In this document: positions 25,029 through 33,424 of the stretch, piece by piece | How the letters are laid out: each line of letters begins with the position of its first letter | How positions within the stretch are numbered: position 1 is the first letter of the stretch | DNA from: DATJLQ01 sp035509415 | GTDB taxonomy: Bacteria > Pseudomonadota > Alphaproteobacteria > JACZXZ01 | Assembly: GCA_035509415.1 (NCBI GenBank) | Contig: DATJLQ010000002.1 | Span: 1 to 51,309, forward strand | Direction of reading: 5' to 3' | Length of the DNA stretch: 51,309 nt | Made by a program: the position numbers and the translations under genes | Notes under the pieces: generated by a model | Told to the model about the DNA's origin: nothing | Database searches by the model: none | The model's input: only the letters and a program-made list of their open reading frames with translations

Positions 25029-25966
25029 CAGAAATACCCCGCCTTCTTGCGCTCTTCCATCGCGGCGTCGCCCGCGCGGTCGTCGAGGCGCGTGGCCCCG
25101 CGCTCGCTCACCTGGGCGATAAGCGTCTCGGCGACGATCTCCTCGGGCGTCGCCGCGGTCGACTCGACCGGCAGCGTGCAGGACACGTCGCCCACGGTGC
25201 GGAAGCGTACGGTGCGCGTCTCGATACGGTCTTCGGGCCTGAGCTCGACCAAATCCGAGACCGGCAGAAGCGAAGCACCGCGCACCGCGATCGGGCGCGC
25301 ATGGGCATAGTAAAGCGGCGGCAGCTCGAGCCGCTCGCGCGCGATGTATTGCCAGACGTCGAGCTCGGTCCAGTTGCTCAAGGGGAAGACGCGCATATGC
25401 TCGCCCGCGTCGAGGCGCGCATTGTAGAGGCTCCAGAGCTCGGGCCGCTGGCGTCGCGGGTCCCATTCGCCGAACGCGTTGCGGAACGAGAACACGCGCT
25501 CCTTGGCGCGCGCCTTCTCCTCGTCGCGCCGGGCGCCGCCGATGCAGGCGTCGAAGCCGAACTCGGCGATCGCATCGAGCAACGTCGTGGTCTGGAGCGC
25601 GTTGCGGCTTTGGTTCGCGTGCTTGAGCTTGACGCGCCCGCTGTCGATCGAGGCCTGGACCGTGCGCACGATGAGGCGCTCGCCGAGGCGGGCCGCGGTG
25701 CGGTCGCGGAATTGGATCACCTCGTCGAAATTATGGCCGGTATCGACATGGAGCAGCGGGAAGGGAAAGCGGGCCGGCCGGAACGCCTTCTCGGCGAGGC
25801 GCAAGAGCACGGTCGAATCTTTCCCGCCCGAGAACAGGAGGGCCGGGTTCTTGAACTCGGCCGCCGCCTCGCGCAACGTGTGGATCGCCTCGCTCTCGAG
25901 ATCGTCGAGATGGCCCCACGCCGGCGCCGCGGCGCGCGGAGATTGAGCGTCGACGCGCGCGCTCAT
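25028..25966 (-). CDS. cysD: Sulfate adenylyltransferase subunit 2
   Basis: 312 aa PP-loop ATP pyrophosphatase family (LLFSGGKDSTVLLRLAEKAF), catalytic partner of CysN for APS synthesis. Conserved blocks LHVDTGHNFDEVIQFRD, GGARRDEEKARAKER and PLSNWTELDVWQYI are present, and the C terminus ERKKAGYF is typical. The start ATG overlaps the cysH stop (ATGA). Confidence 0.94.
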   Translation of the reverse strand: MSARVDAQSPRAAAPAWGHLDDLESEAIHTLREAAAEFKNPALLFSGGKDSTVLLRLAEKAFRPARFPFPLLHVDTGHNFDEVIQFRDRTAARLGERLIVRTVQASIDSGRVKLKHANQSRNALQTTTLLDAIAEFGFDACIGGARRDEEKARAKERVFSFRNAFGEWDPRRQRPELWSLYNARLDAGEHMRVFPLSNWTELDVWQYIARERLELPPLYYAHARPIAVRGASLLPVSDLVELRPEDRIETRTVRFRTVGDVSCTLPVESTAATPEEIVAETLIAQVSERGATRLDDRAGDAAMEERKKAGYF

Positions 25967-26670
25967 GCCGGCCTCCGCGCATGGATGCCGCATTCCTTGG
26001 GCGCGTCCTGCTCCCACCACCAACGCCCCGCGCGCTCGTCCTCGCCGGGCGCTATCGCGCGCGTGCAGGGCGCGCAGCCGATGCTCGCGAAGCCCTTTGC
26101 ATGAAGCGCGTTGTGGGGCACCTCGAAGGCGCGGACGTAGTCCCATACTTCGTCGCGGCTCCAGTCGGCGAGCGGATTGAACTTCTTGAGCCCGTGGACG
26201 CCATCCCATTCCTCGAGCGCGAGGGCGGCGCGCGCGGCCGACTGGGACCGGCGTTGGCCGGTGATCCAGGCGCGCTTTCCCTGGAGCGCGCGCTTCAAGG
26301 GCTCGACCTTGCGCACGCGGCAGCATTCCTCGCGCAGGCTCACGCTCTCGTAGAAGCCGTTCGGCCCATGGTGCGCGACGTAGCTCTCGAGGTCGGCGCT
26401 CTGCGGCGCGAGCACGGCGATCGGCACCTGCCAATAACGCTGCCGCGCCTCTTGCAGGAGACGATGGGTCTCCTCGTGCAAACGCCCGGTGTCGAGCGTG
26501 AAGGCCGCGATCGGCAGACCCGCGCGCGCGATCATGTCGAGCAGCACCATGTCCTCGGCGCCGAGCGACGAGGCCAGCACGGCAGGCGTGTAGCGCGCCG
26601 CTTCGGCGAGAAGAGCCCTTGCGCGGTCGCGCTTCGACTCGGCGCCCGAGCGTGAGATTGCGTCGTCCAT
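25963..26670 (-). CDS. cysH: Assimilatory APS reductase (CysH, Fe-S type)
   Basis: 235 aa. PP-loop fold (SSLGAEDMVLLDMIARAGLP), and both cysteine pairs of 4Fe-4S APS reductases: EECCRVRKVEPLKRAL and GCAPCTRAI, plus the catalytic KECGIH near the C terminus. It therefore reduces APS rather than PAPS to sulfite, matching the lack of a CysC domain in CysN. The ATG at 26670 fits the family; the upstream frame to 26763 reads through the AT-rich promoter. First gene of the cysHDNPTWA operon. Confidence 0.93.
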   Translation of the reverse strand: MDDAISRSGAESKRDRARALLAEAARYTPAVLASSLGAEDMVLLDMIARAGLPIAAFTLDTGRLHEETHRLLQEARQRYWQVPIAVLAPQSADLESYVAHHGPNGFYESVSLREECCRVRKVEPLKRALQGKRAWITGQRRSQSAARAALALEEWDGVHGLKKFNPLADWSRDEVWDYVRAFEVPHNALHAKGFASIGCAPCTRAIAPGEDERAGRWWWEQDAPKECGIHARRPA

Positions 26671-26775
26671 CTCTAAATCACACTGCAAGAGTGTTATTAT
26701 GAGCTGATTTATACATACTAATGGTAAATTATAACGGCAAGTCAAAAACGAACTACACTTCAATTAAGTATTTAA
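26671..26775 (-). promoter_or_regulatory. AT-rich promoter region of the cysHDNPTWA operon
   Basis: About 100 bp of strongly AT-rich DNA between the cysH start and GC-rich sequence. On the minus strand TTGCCG is followed after 17 bp by TATGTA, and TTATAATTTAC and TATAAAT also occur. A regulator site is likely but no known cys operator is recognised. Confidence 0.4.
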
Positions 26776-26873
26776 GAGGGGCCGCGAATCCGGCGAGTCG
26801 AGCCCGATCCCGGCCTGCCGCGCGCGGAAAGCGAGCAATTCGGCGCTTCCGGAGTCCGACGCCATTCACGGAA

Positions 26874-26907
26874 CTGCCATTTAAGTGTCACGGAACGCCA
26901 CTAGGAT
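26874..26907 (+). promoter_or_regulatory. Pho box and -10 element of the pst operon
   Basis: CTGCCATTTAAGTGTCAC (26874-26891) matches the PhoB consensus CTGTCATAWAWCTGTCAY at 15 of 18 positions, with two direct heptamer-type halves. TAGGAT (26902-26907) follows after 10 bp, the spacing seen at PhoB-activated promoters where the Pho box replaces the -35. It predicts a leader of about 290 bases before pstC. Confidence 0.7.
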
Positions 26908-27203
26908 CGACATGTCCATGCAACCAGCGCCGCCTAAAGTCCGGGCTTCCGTCAGGTGCCGCTCCTTCGGCCTCGATCGACGGAGTCAGGTGAGGTTTGG
27001 GGGAGCTCTCCATGATGCAACGAGCGACCATGGGCGTCCGCAGGGGCGTCGCCATGCCGCGCGCGGTCGGTCGGGCGCATGCCGAATGATTTGACGCGGC
27101 ACGGCGCGCGGGCGGCTTCCGCGGCCGGGCCGATGAGGGGATCGATCAACCGGGGAGGGCGACGCGCCGCGCGCCCGCTTGCCTCCCGATGAATAGGAAA
27201 CTC

Positions 27204-28193
27204 ATGGCCGTTGCCGACGCCGCCTCGGGTCGCACCGCCGCAGCTCCCCCATTCAGGACCACGCGCTCCTCGGGCCGGGTCGGCGACCGGCTGTTCTACC
27301 TCACCACGCTGTCGTTCGCGATCCTGGTGCTCCTGATCCTCGCGGGCATCATGGTCTCGCTGGCCCACGGCAGTTGGCCCGCGTTCCACAAGCTCGGCTT
27401 CGCGTTCTTCTACAGCTCGACCTGGAATCCGGTGACCGAAGTGTTCGGGGCGCTGCCGCCCATCTACGGCACGCTCGTGACCTCGATCATCGCGATCCTG
27501 ATCGGCGTGCCGATCAGCCTCGGCATCGTGATCGTGCTCACCGAGCTGGCGCCGGACTGGCTCAAGCGCCCGATCTCGACCGCGGTCGAGCTGCTCGCGG
27601 CGATCCCGAGCATCATTTACGGCATGTGGGGCCTGTTCGTCTTCGTGCCCTTCTTCAAGGCTTACATCCAGCCCGGCCTGGGCGAAATCCTGTCGCCGAT
27701 CCCGATCGTGGGCGCGCTCTTCTCGGGGCCGCCGTTCGGCGTCGGCATCCTCACGGCGGGCATCATCCTCGCGGTCATGATCCTGCCCTTCATCTCGGCC
27801 GTGATGCGCGACGTATTCGAGACCGTGCCGCCGATGCTGCGCGAATCCGCTTACGGGCTCGGCGCGACCACCTGGGAGGTGGTGTGGAACGTGATCCTGC
27901 CCTACACGCGCACGAGCGTGGTGGGGGCGGTCATGCTCGGCCTCGGCCGCGCGCTCGGCGAGACCATGGCGGTCACCTTCGTGATCGGCAACTCGCACGA
28001 CATCAGCGCGTCGCTCTTCCTTCCGGGCGCGACCATCTCGTCCACCATCGCGAACGAGTTCACCGAGGCGGTGGGCGACGTCTATTCCTCCTCGCTCATC
28101 GCATTGGGGCTCACCCTCTTCTTCATCACCTTCGTCGTGCTGGTGATCGCGAAGCTGATGCTGAAGCAGCTCGCGAGCAAGGTGAGGGGCTAG
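27204..28193 (+). CDS. pstC: Phosphate ABC transporter permease PstC
   Basis: 329 aa, six predicted membrane segments after a short polar N terminus. Conserved PstC blocks include PIYGTLVTSIIAILIGVPISLG, ELLAAIPSIIYGMWGLFVFVP, and the EAA-type loop LRESAYGLGATTWEVVWNVILPYTR followed by LGLGRALGETMAVTFVIGN. An ATG 15 bases upstream is in frame but has no ribosome site; the ATG at 27204 follows AGGAAACTC. First gene of pstCAB. No pstS precedes it: the 533 bp back to cysH hold only the Pho box and leader. Confidence 0.93.
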   Translation: MAVADAASGRTAAAPPFRTTRSSGRVGDRLFYLTTLSFAILVLLILAGIMVSLAHGSWPAFHKLGFAFFYSSTWNPVTEVFGALPPIYGTLVTSIIAILIGVPISLGIVIVLTELAPDWLKRPISTAVELLAAIPSIIYGMWGLFVFVPFFKAYIQPGLGEILSPIPIVGALFSGPPFGVGILTAGIILAVMILPFISAVMRDVFETVPPMLRESAYGLGATTWEVVWNVILPYTRTSVVGAVMLGLGRALGETMAVTFVIGNSHDISASLFLPGATISSTIANEFTEAVGDVYSSSLIALGLTLFFITFVVLVIAKLMLKQLASKVRG

Positions 28194-28197
28194 GTCC

Positions 28198-29052
28198 ATG
28201 ATCCCGATCTATCACCGCCGCCGCTTCGTCAACCGCTTCAACATGACCTTCTCGGTCCTGGTGACGGCGCTCGGCATCCTGTTCCTCGCCTGGATCCTGG
28301 GCACGCTCCTTTATTACGGCGTCGCGGGCGTGAGCCTCGCTCTGTTCACCGAGAACACGCCCGCGCCGGGGAACCAGGGCGGCCTGTTGAATGCGATCTT
28401 CGGCAGCGCGCTCCTGACGCTCCTCGGGATCGGCATGGGGGCGCCGGTCGGCATCCTCGCCGGCACCTTCCTCGCGGAATACGCCAATACCAGCAAGTTC
28501 ACCAGGCGCGTCGCCGACGCGACGCGCTTCATCAACGACATCCTGCTGTCCGCCCCCTCGATCCTGATCGGCCTCTTCGTCTACGTGATCTGCGTCGTGC
28601 CGACCCATCATTTCTCGGCCTGGGCGGGTGCGATCTCGTTGGCGCTCATCGCGTTGCCGGTCGTGGTGCGCACGTCCGAGGACATGCTGCACCTGGTGCC
28701 GAACGATCTGCGCGAGGCGGCGACGGCGCTGGGTGCCCCGCGCTGGAAGGTGGTCGTGCGCGTGTCCTACCGCGCCGCGCGCGCGGGCATCCTGACCGGC
28801 GTGCTGCTCGCGGTCGCGCGCATCGCGGGCGAGACGGCGCCGCTCCTGTTCACGGCACTCAACAACCAGTTCTGGTCGTCCGACGTCAATGCGCCCATGG
28901 CCAATCTCCCGGTCGTGATCTTCCAGTTCGCGCTCAGCCCCTACGCCGACTGGCAGAGTCTCGCCTGGGCCGGCGCGTTGCTGGTCACGGCGAGCATCCT
29001 GGGGCTGAACATCTTCGTGCGCATGACCCTCGGCAAGAAGCAGCGCGGCTGA
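28198..29052 (+). CDS. pstA: Phosphate ABC transporter permease PstA
   Basis: 284 aa. Family blocks: FGSALLTLLGIGMGAPVGILAG, RFINDILLSAPSILIGLFVYV, and the EAA-type loop LREAATALGAPRWKVVVRVSYRAARAGI. Partner of PstC in the inner membrane, starting four bases after its stop. Six membrane segments. Confidence 0.93.
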   Translation: MIPIYHRRRFVNRFNMTFSVLVTALGILFLAWILGTLLYYGVAGVSLALFTENTPAPGNQGGLLNAIFGSALLTLLGIGMGAPVGILAGTFLAEYANTSKFTRRVADATRFINDILLSAPSILIGLFVYVICVVPTHHFSAWAGAISLALIALPVVVRTSEDMLHLVPNDLREAATALGAPRWKVVVRVSYRAARAGILTGVLLAVARIAGETAPLLFTALNNQFWSSDVNAPMANLPVVIFQFALSPYADWQSLAWAGALLVTASILGLNIFVRMTLGKKQRG

Positions 29053-29097
29053 GCCCGCGCGGGGGCAGCCCCCATCGGCACAAGTGAGGACAGCGAT

Positions 29098-29958
29098 ATG
29101 AGCAACGACGGCATGACCCAGGAAATCGCTCCGGCGGAAAGCAAGCCGACCATCCGCACGATCCTCGCCCCGTCGGACGGCGAGCCCGCGAAGGATACGC
29201 CGGGCGCGCCCAAGATCGAGATTCGCGGGCTCAAGTTCTTTTACGGCTCGGCGCTCGCGCTCAAGTCGGTCGACATGACGATCCACGACCGGCGCGTCAC
29301 CGCCCTCATCGGCCCCTCGGGCTGCGGCAAGTCGACCCTGCTGCGCACCCTCAACCGCATCTACGAGCTCTATCCCAACATGCGCGCCGAGGGCGAGGTG
29401 ATGCTCGACGGCGAGAACATCCTCTCGCCCAGCGTCGACCTCAACTGGCTGCGCGCGCGCGTCGGCATGGTGTTCCAGAAGCCGACCCCGTTCCCGATGT
29501 CGATCTACGACAACATCGCCTTCGGCGTGCGCCTCTACGAGAGAATCTCGACCGTCGAGATGGACGAGCGCGTCGAGCAGGCGCTGACCAAGGCGGCGTT
29601 GTGGGGCGAGGTCAAGGACAAGCTGCGCGCGAGCGGACTCTCGCTCTCGGGCGGCCAGCAGCAGCGCCTCTGCATCGCGCGCACGGTGGCGCTCAATCCC
29701 GAGGTGCTGCTGCTCGACGAGCCGGCCTCGGCGCTCGATCCGATCTCGACCCAGCGCATCGAGGAGCTGATCAAGGAGCTGCGCGACGACTACACGGTCG
29801 TGATCGTGACCCATAATCTGCAGCAGGCGGCGCGCGTCTCGGACTACACGGCGCTCATGTATCTCGGCGAGCTGGTCGAGTTCGGCGCGACCGAGACCCT
29901 GTTCACCCGGCCGTCCAAGAAGCAGACCGAGGATTACATCACCGGCCGCTTCGGCTGA
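29098..29958 (+). CDS. pstB: Phosphate ABC transporter ATP-binding protein PstB
   Basis: 286 aa with an N-terminal polar extension of about 35 residues before the ATPase. Walker A GPSGCGKST, PstB-type KPTPFPMSIYDNIAFG, signature LSGGQQQRLCIARTVA, Walker B VLLLDEPASALDPIS and THNLQQAARVSD are all intact. AGGA precedes the ATG, 45 bp after pstA. No phoU follows; the next gene converges from the other strand. Confidence 0.94.
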   Translation: MSNDGMTQEIAPAESKPTIRTILAPSDGEPAKDTPGAPKIEIRGLKFFYGSALALKSVDMTIHDRRVTALIGPSGCGKSTLLRTLNRIYELYPNMRAEGEVMLDGENILSPSVDLNWLRARVGMVFQKPTPFPMSIYDNIAFGVRLYERISTVEMDERVEQALTKAALWGEVKDKLRASGLSLSGGQQQRLCIARTVALNPEVLLLDEPASALDPISTQRIEELIKELRDDYTVVIVTHNLQQAARVSDYTALMYLGELVEFGATETLFTRPSKKQTEDYITGRFG

Positions 29959-30060
29959 GCGCACGCGCGCGGCCGCGCCGCGGCGCTGCCCTCGAGCGCG
30001 GGCAGGTGCGACGCACACCGGTTAAAGTTCGGCGAGCTTACGATTTGACGGGTGGATTAG

Positions 30061-30175
30061 GCCCGTCCCTTGCGTCCCCTCGCCCTACCCTCCCCCTCGA
30101 GTGGGGAGGGTTGCGCAGGGTTGGCGAGGCGCAGCCGAGCCCTACCCGAAGCTGGGTGGGGGTGCGCCTACAAAC
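30061..30175. repeat. Intergenic GC-rich repeat block between pstB and hpnJ
   Basis: Contains CCCTCGCCCTACCCTCCCC, TCGAGTGGGGAGGGTTG and CTACCCGAAGCTGGGTGGGG; the same style as 11525-11700. The complementary CCTCCCC/GGGGAGG parts could form a hairpin between the convergent genes and help end both transcripts. Confidence 0.4.
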
Positions 30176-30212
30176 TAGATAAGACCATGCTGTTGGCGCG
30201 GCGGCACCCGGC

Positions 30213-31640
30213 TCAGGCGTGGTTCTCGCGCTGGCGCAGGAAGTGGAAGAACTCGACCCCCTCGCGCAGGCGCCGGCGCATCATCTCCTGGCTCTTGACC
30301 ATCTCCCAGGTGAGCTCGGCGATCTTCGAGGGCCGGAAATAGAAGCGCTTGTAGAAGTGCTTGAGCGCGTCGAAAATCTCCCCGTTCGAGAGATGCGGGT
30401 ACTGGAGCGAGCTGATCTGGAACCCGTCGCCGGCGACGAGGTCGTCGCTGTTCTCGTGCAGCCACCCCTTCATCACCGCCTCGCGGTAAAGCTCGGTCCC
30501 GGGATAAGGGGCGGCGAGCGACACCTGGATCGTGTGCGGGTTCACTTCCTGGGCGAAGCGGATGGTCTCCTCGATCGTCTCCTTGGTCTCGCCCGGGAGT
30601 CCGACGATGAAGGTGCCGTGGATGGTGATGCCGAGCTTCCGGCAATCGGCCGAGAACTGGCGTGCCACGTCGATGCGCATGCCCTTCTTGATGTTGTGGA
30701 GAATCTGCTGGTTGCCCGATTCGTAGCCGACGAGCAGCAGGCGTAGGCCGTTCTCGCGCAGCACCTTGAGCGTCTCGTAGGGCACGTTGGCCTTGGCGTT
30801 GCACGACCAGGTGACGCCGAGCTTGCCCAATCCGCGCGCGATCTCCTCGGCGCGCGGCCGGTCGTCCGTGAACGTGTCGTCGTCGAAGAAGAATTCCTTC
30901 ACCTGGGGGAAGCGCTTCTGCGCGAAGGCGATCTCGTCGATCACGTTCTGGGCGCTGCGCGTGCGGTAGCGGTGGCCGCCGATGGTCTGGGGCCAGAGGC
31001 AGAAGGTGCAACGCGACTTGCAGCCGCGCCCGGTATAAAGCGAGACGTAGGGGTGCAGCAGATAGCCGATGAAGTAATCCTCGATCGCGAGGTCGCGCTG
31101 ATAGACCTCGGTCACCCAGGGGAGCCGGTCCATGTCCTCGATGATCGCGCGCTCCTTGTTGTGCACCACCTCGCCGTCGGCGCCGCGATAGGAAATGCCG
31201 TCGACCTCGGCGAACGGTTTCCCCTCCGCGATTTCCTTGATCGTGAAGTCGAACTCGGTGCGCGCGACGAAATCGATGGCGTCGGAGGCTTCGAGCGATG
31301 GCCCGGGCGAGACCGCGACATGGGCGCCCACGAGGCCGAGGAGGAGTTTCGGATTCGCGCGCTTGAACGCCTCGGCGACCTTGGCGTCGTTCGCGAAGGA
31401 GGGCGTCGAGGTGTGCATCACCACGAGCTCGTAGTCGCGCGCCATGGGCAGCACGTCCTCGAGGCCGAGCCCGCGCGCCGGCGCGTCGACCAGCTTCGAG
31501 CCCGCGACGAGGGCGGCAGGCTGGGCGAGCCAGGTCGGGTACCAGAAGGAGCGGATTTCGCGCTTCGCCTGGTAGCGCGAGCCCGCACCGCCGTCGAAGC
31601 CCTCGTAGGAGGGCGGGTTCAGGAACAACGTCTTCATCAT
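30213..31640 (-). CDS. hpnJ: Hopanoid biosynthesis B12-binding radical SAM protein HpnJ
   Basis: 475 aa. An N-terminal B12-binding-like region (MKTLFLNPPSYEGFDGG, LLGLVGAHVAVSPG) precedes a radical SAM core with the cluster motif in RGCKSRCTFCLWP (CxxxCxxC) and downstream FFFDDDTFT and GTFIVGLPGETKET. HpnJ catalyses the ring contraction that turns bacteriohopanetetrol glucosamine into the cyclitol ether. The first ATG of the pair at 31640 forms an ATGA overlap with the hpnI stop. Final gene of the pair. Confidence 0.9.
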   Translation of the reverse strand: MMKTLFLNPPSYEGFDGGAGSRYQAKREIRSFWYPTWLAQPAALVAGSKLVDAPARGLGLEDVLPMARDYELVVMHTSTPSFANDAKVAEAFKRANPKLLLGLVGAHVAVSPGPSLEASDAIDFVARTEFDFTIKEIAEGKPFAEVDGISYRGADGEVVHNKERAIIEDMDRLPWVTEVYQRDLAIEDYFIGYLLHPYVSLYTGRGCKSRCTFCLWPQTIGGHRYRTRSAQNVIDEIAFAQKRFPQVKEFFFDDDTFTDDRPRAEEIARGLGKLGVTWSCNAKANVPYETLKVLRENGLRLLLVGYESGNQQILHNIKKGMRIDVARQFSADCRKLGITIHGTFIVGLPGETKETIEETIRFAQEVNPHTIQVSLAAPYPGTELYREAVMKGWLHENSDDLVAGDGFQISSLQYPHLSNGEIFDALKHFYKRFYFRPSKIAELTWEMVKSQEMMRRRLREGVEFFHFLRQRENHA

Positions 31641-32818
31641 GAGGTGACCTCGAAGCCCTTCGTTCGTTCGATCGTTCGGCCCACCATGCGCCCGTCGGGC
31701 CGGACCGAGAAGCCGCGCTCGCGCCATTGCACGCCGCGACCCAGGAAGCTCGCCGCGCGCACGGCGAAATTGAGGAGATCGCGTAGCGGCACCAGGAGCG
31801 CCGAGCCCGCGCCCTCGATGCCGAGGCGCTTGGCCGCGACCCGGTGCATGAGAAGCCTGAGCGCGAGGGCGGCCGCCACCAGGATCGCGGCGGGCCAAGC
31901 GAGGCCGGTCGCGAGCGCGAGCAGGATCGAGAGCGGCAGCGCGTCGGTCACGAAGCTCATGGCATATCCCAAGGGGCGAACGGTGCGCATGGTGCGGCCC
32001 CAACGCAGCTCGTGGCGCAGAAGGGCCGCCAATCCCGGCTCGTCGACTTGAAGCTCGACCACCGGCCGCGCAAGCGCCACCCGGTGGCCGCGCGCGGCCG
32101 CGAGCCGGCCCAACATATGATCGTCGGCGAGGTAGGACGCAAGGGCCTCGATGCCGCCGATGGCCTCCAAGGCCGCGCGCCGAACCGCCATGGTCGCGCC
32201 GAAGCAGTATTCGAGGGGCTCGGTCAAAAGCGCCACCAGGACCGAGGGGAGGAACCATTCGTTGACGAACATGGCGCCGAGCCGGCTCGCGAGCCCGGGC
32301 CGCGCGGGTTTGGCACCATAAAGGCATGTCGCGGCCCCCACCCCGGGATCGGCAAAGGCCGCCGCGAGCCCGCGCAGATAGTCGCGCCCGACCCGGCAAT
32401 CGGCGTCCGAGATCGCAAGGATGTCGTAGCGCGCGCGCGGCAGCATGTTGGCGACGTTCGAGATTTTGAGGTTGGTGCCGATCACGCGCCCGTCGACCAC
32501 GAGCTCGGCTCGGCGCGCGGGGAATTCGGCGACCAGGCGCTCGAGGGTCGGGCGCGCCGGGTCGGCCTCGTCGCGCAGGCCGAACAGAATCTGGAATTCG
32601 GGGTAATCCTGGTCGCAGAAGGAGCGTAGATTCTCGTAAAGCCCCGGCTCGAGGCCGCATACGGGCTTCAAGATCGTGATCGGCGGGAGCGTTGCCGCGG
32701 GCACCGGCGCCGCGCGGCCGAGGGACGCCACGCGCCAGAGTGCCAACGCCCCATAGGCGAGGGACGCCAGCACCAGCCCATAGCCCAATCCGGTCAGCAC
32801 GAGGCCGACGATTTCCAT
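31637..32818 (-). CDS. hpnI: Hopanoid biosynthesis glycosyltransferase HpnI
   Basis: 393 aa GT2-family glycosyltransferase (ceramide-glucosyltransferase-like). N-terminal membrane segment, PPITILKPVCGLEPGLYENLRSFCDQDYPEFQILFG, the donor-binding aspartates in ILAISDADCRVG, a later LADDHMLGRLAAARGHRV and the RWGRTMR motif, then C-terminal membrane helices. HpnI adds an N-acetylglucosamine to bacteriohopanetetrol. The ATG at 32818 (MEIVGLVLTG) has GGA upstream; ATGs at 32830 and beyond are less likely. Normally hpnK, which removes the acetyl group, lies nearby; it does not here. Confidence 0.88.
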   Translation of the reverse strand: MEIVGLVLTGLGYGLVLASLAYGALALWRVASLGRAAPVPAATLPPITILKPVCGLEPGLYENLRSFCDQDYPEFQILFGLRDEADPARPTLERLVAEFPARRAELVVDGRVIGTNLKISNVANMLPRARYDILAISDADCRVGRDYLRGLAAAFADPGVGAATCLYGAKPARPGLASRLGAMFVNEWFLPSVLVALLTEPLEYCFGATMAVRRAALEAIGGIEALASYLADDHMLGRLAAARGHRVALARPVVELQVDEPGLAALLRHELRWGRTMRTVRPLGYAMSFVTDALPLSILLALATGLAWPAAILVAAALALRLLMHRVAAKRLGIEGAGSALLVPLRDLLNFAVRAASFLGRGVQWRERGFSVRPDGRMVGRTIERTKGFEVTS

Positions 32819-33110
32819 GCGCGTCCACATTGGTGCGAGACGATCCGGACGTTCGGCGCTCCGGATCCCGGGCGTCGCCGACGCACCCCGCGCCGCCGCC
32901 CGCATTCCCGCCCGAGGCTTTCCGGGGCGGGACCTTGCCCGCAACTTTTACCGCGTCGCGGCGGGCCGCGGAAAGCCTTTCTTTGGACCAAAATGAGCCC
33001 GCCGGCCACCTCTAGGGCGGCCCGGGCCGGGCGAAATATCGTTCCGGCTCAACGCGTTCGAGGGGCCGCGCCCGATCCGGCCGCGACCCCTCGACGTTCC
33101 CTCGCGCGCG

Positions 33111-33413
33111 TTACTTCGTGCCGTAATTGGCCGTAAGGTACTCGACGATCGCCGGCACGTCCGCCGGATTCACCGGTGCCCCGTAGGCCTTCATCATCTT
33201 GGCGACTTCGCCGTCCCAGCCCTTGTGGTCGAGGAAGGGCGAGTTCATCACCGGGTAATCGAGGCTGTGGCAGCCGATGCAATTGCGCTCGACCGCATCG
33301 ACCCCCGGCCCCGGCTTGAGCTTGACCTGCTCCTCGCCCGCAAGGGCCGGCAAGGCGGCGGCAAATGCGAGCAGGGCTGCGGCGAGGGCGGATAGGCGCA
33401 TCGTTCTGGTCAT
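33111..33413 (-). CDS. sorB: Monohaem cytochrome c, probable SorB-type sulfite dehydrogenase subunit
   Basis: 100 aa with a Sec signal (SALAAALLAFAAALPALAGE) and one haem site CIGCH at residues 45-49; Met candidates for the sixth ligand are in MNSPF and MMKAYG. It starts 11 bases after the molybdoprotein gene with GGAGG upstream of the ATG. In SorAB the small cytochrome takes electrons from the Mo cofactor of SorA in the periplasm. The gene name is by context and size. Confidence 0.82.
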   Translation of the reverse strand: MTRTMRLSALAAALLAFAAALPALAGEEQVKLKPGPGVDAVERNCIGCHSLDYPVMNSPFLDHKGWDGEVAKMMKAYGAPVNPADVPAIVEYLTANYGTK

Positions 33414-33424
33414 GGCTTCCTCCC

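Noticed and set aside
28126..30018. 630-codon minus-strand frame over pstA and pstB
   Set aside because: Runs opposite to two unmistakable ABC transporter genes and has no recognisable motif.
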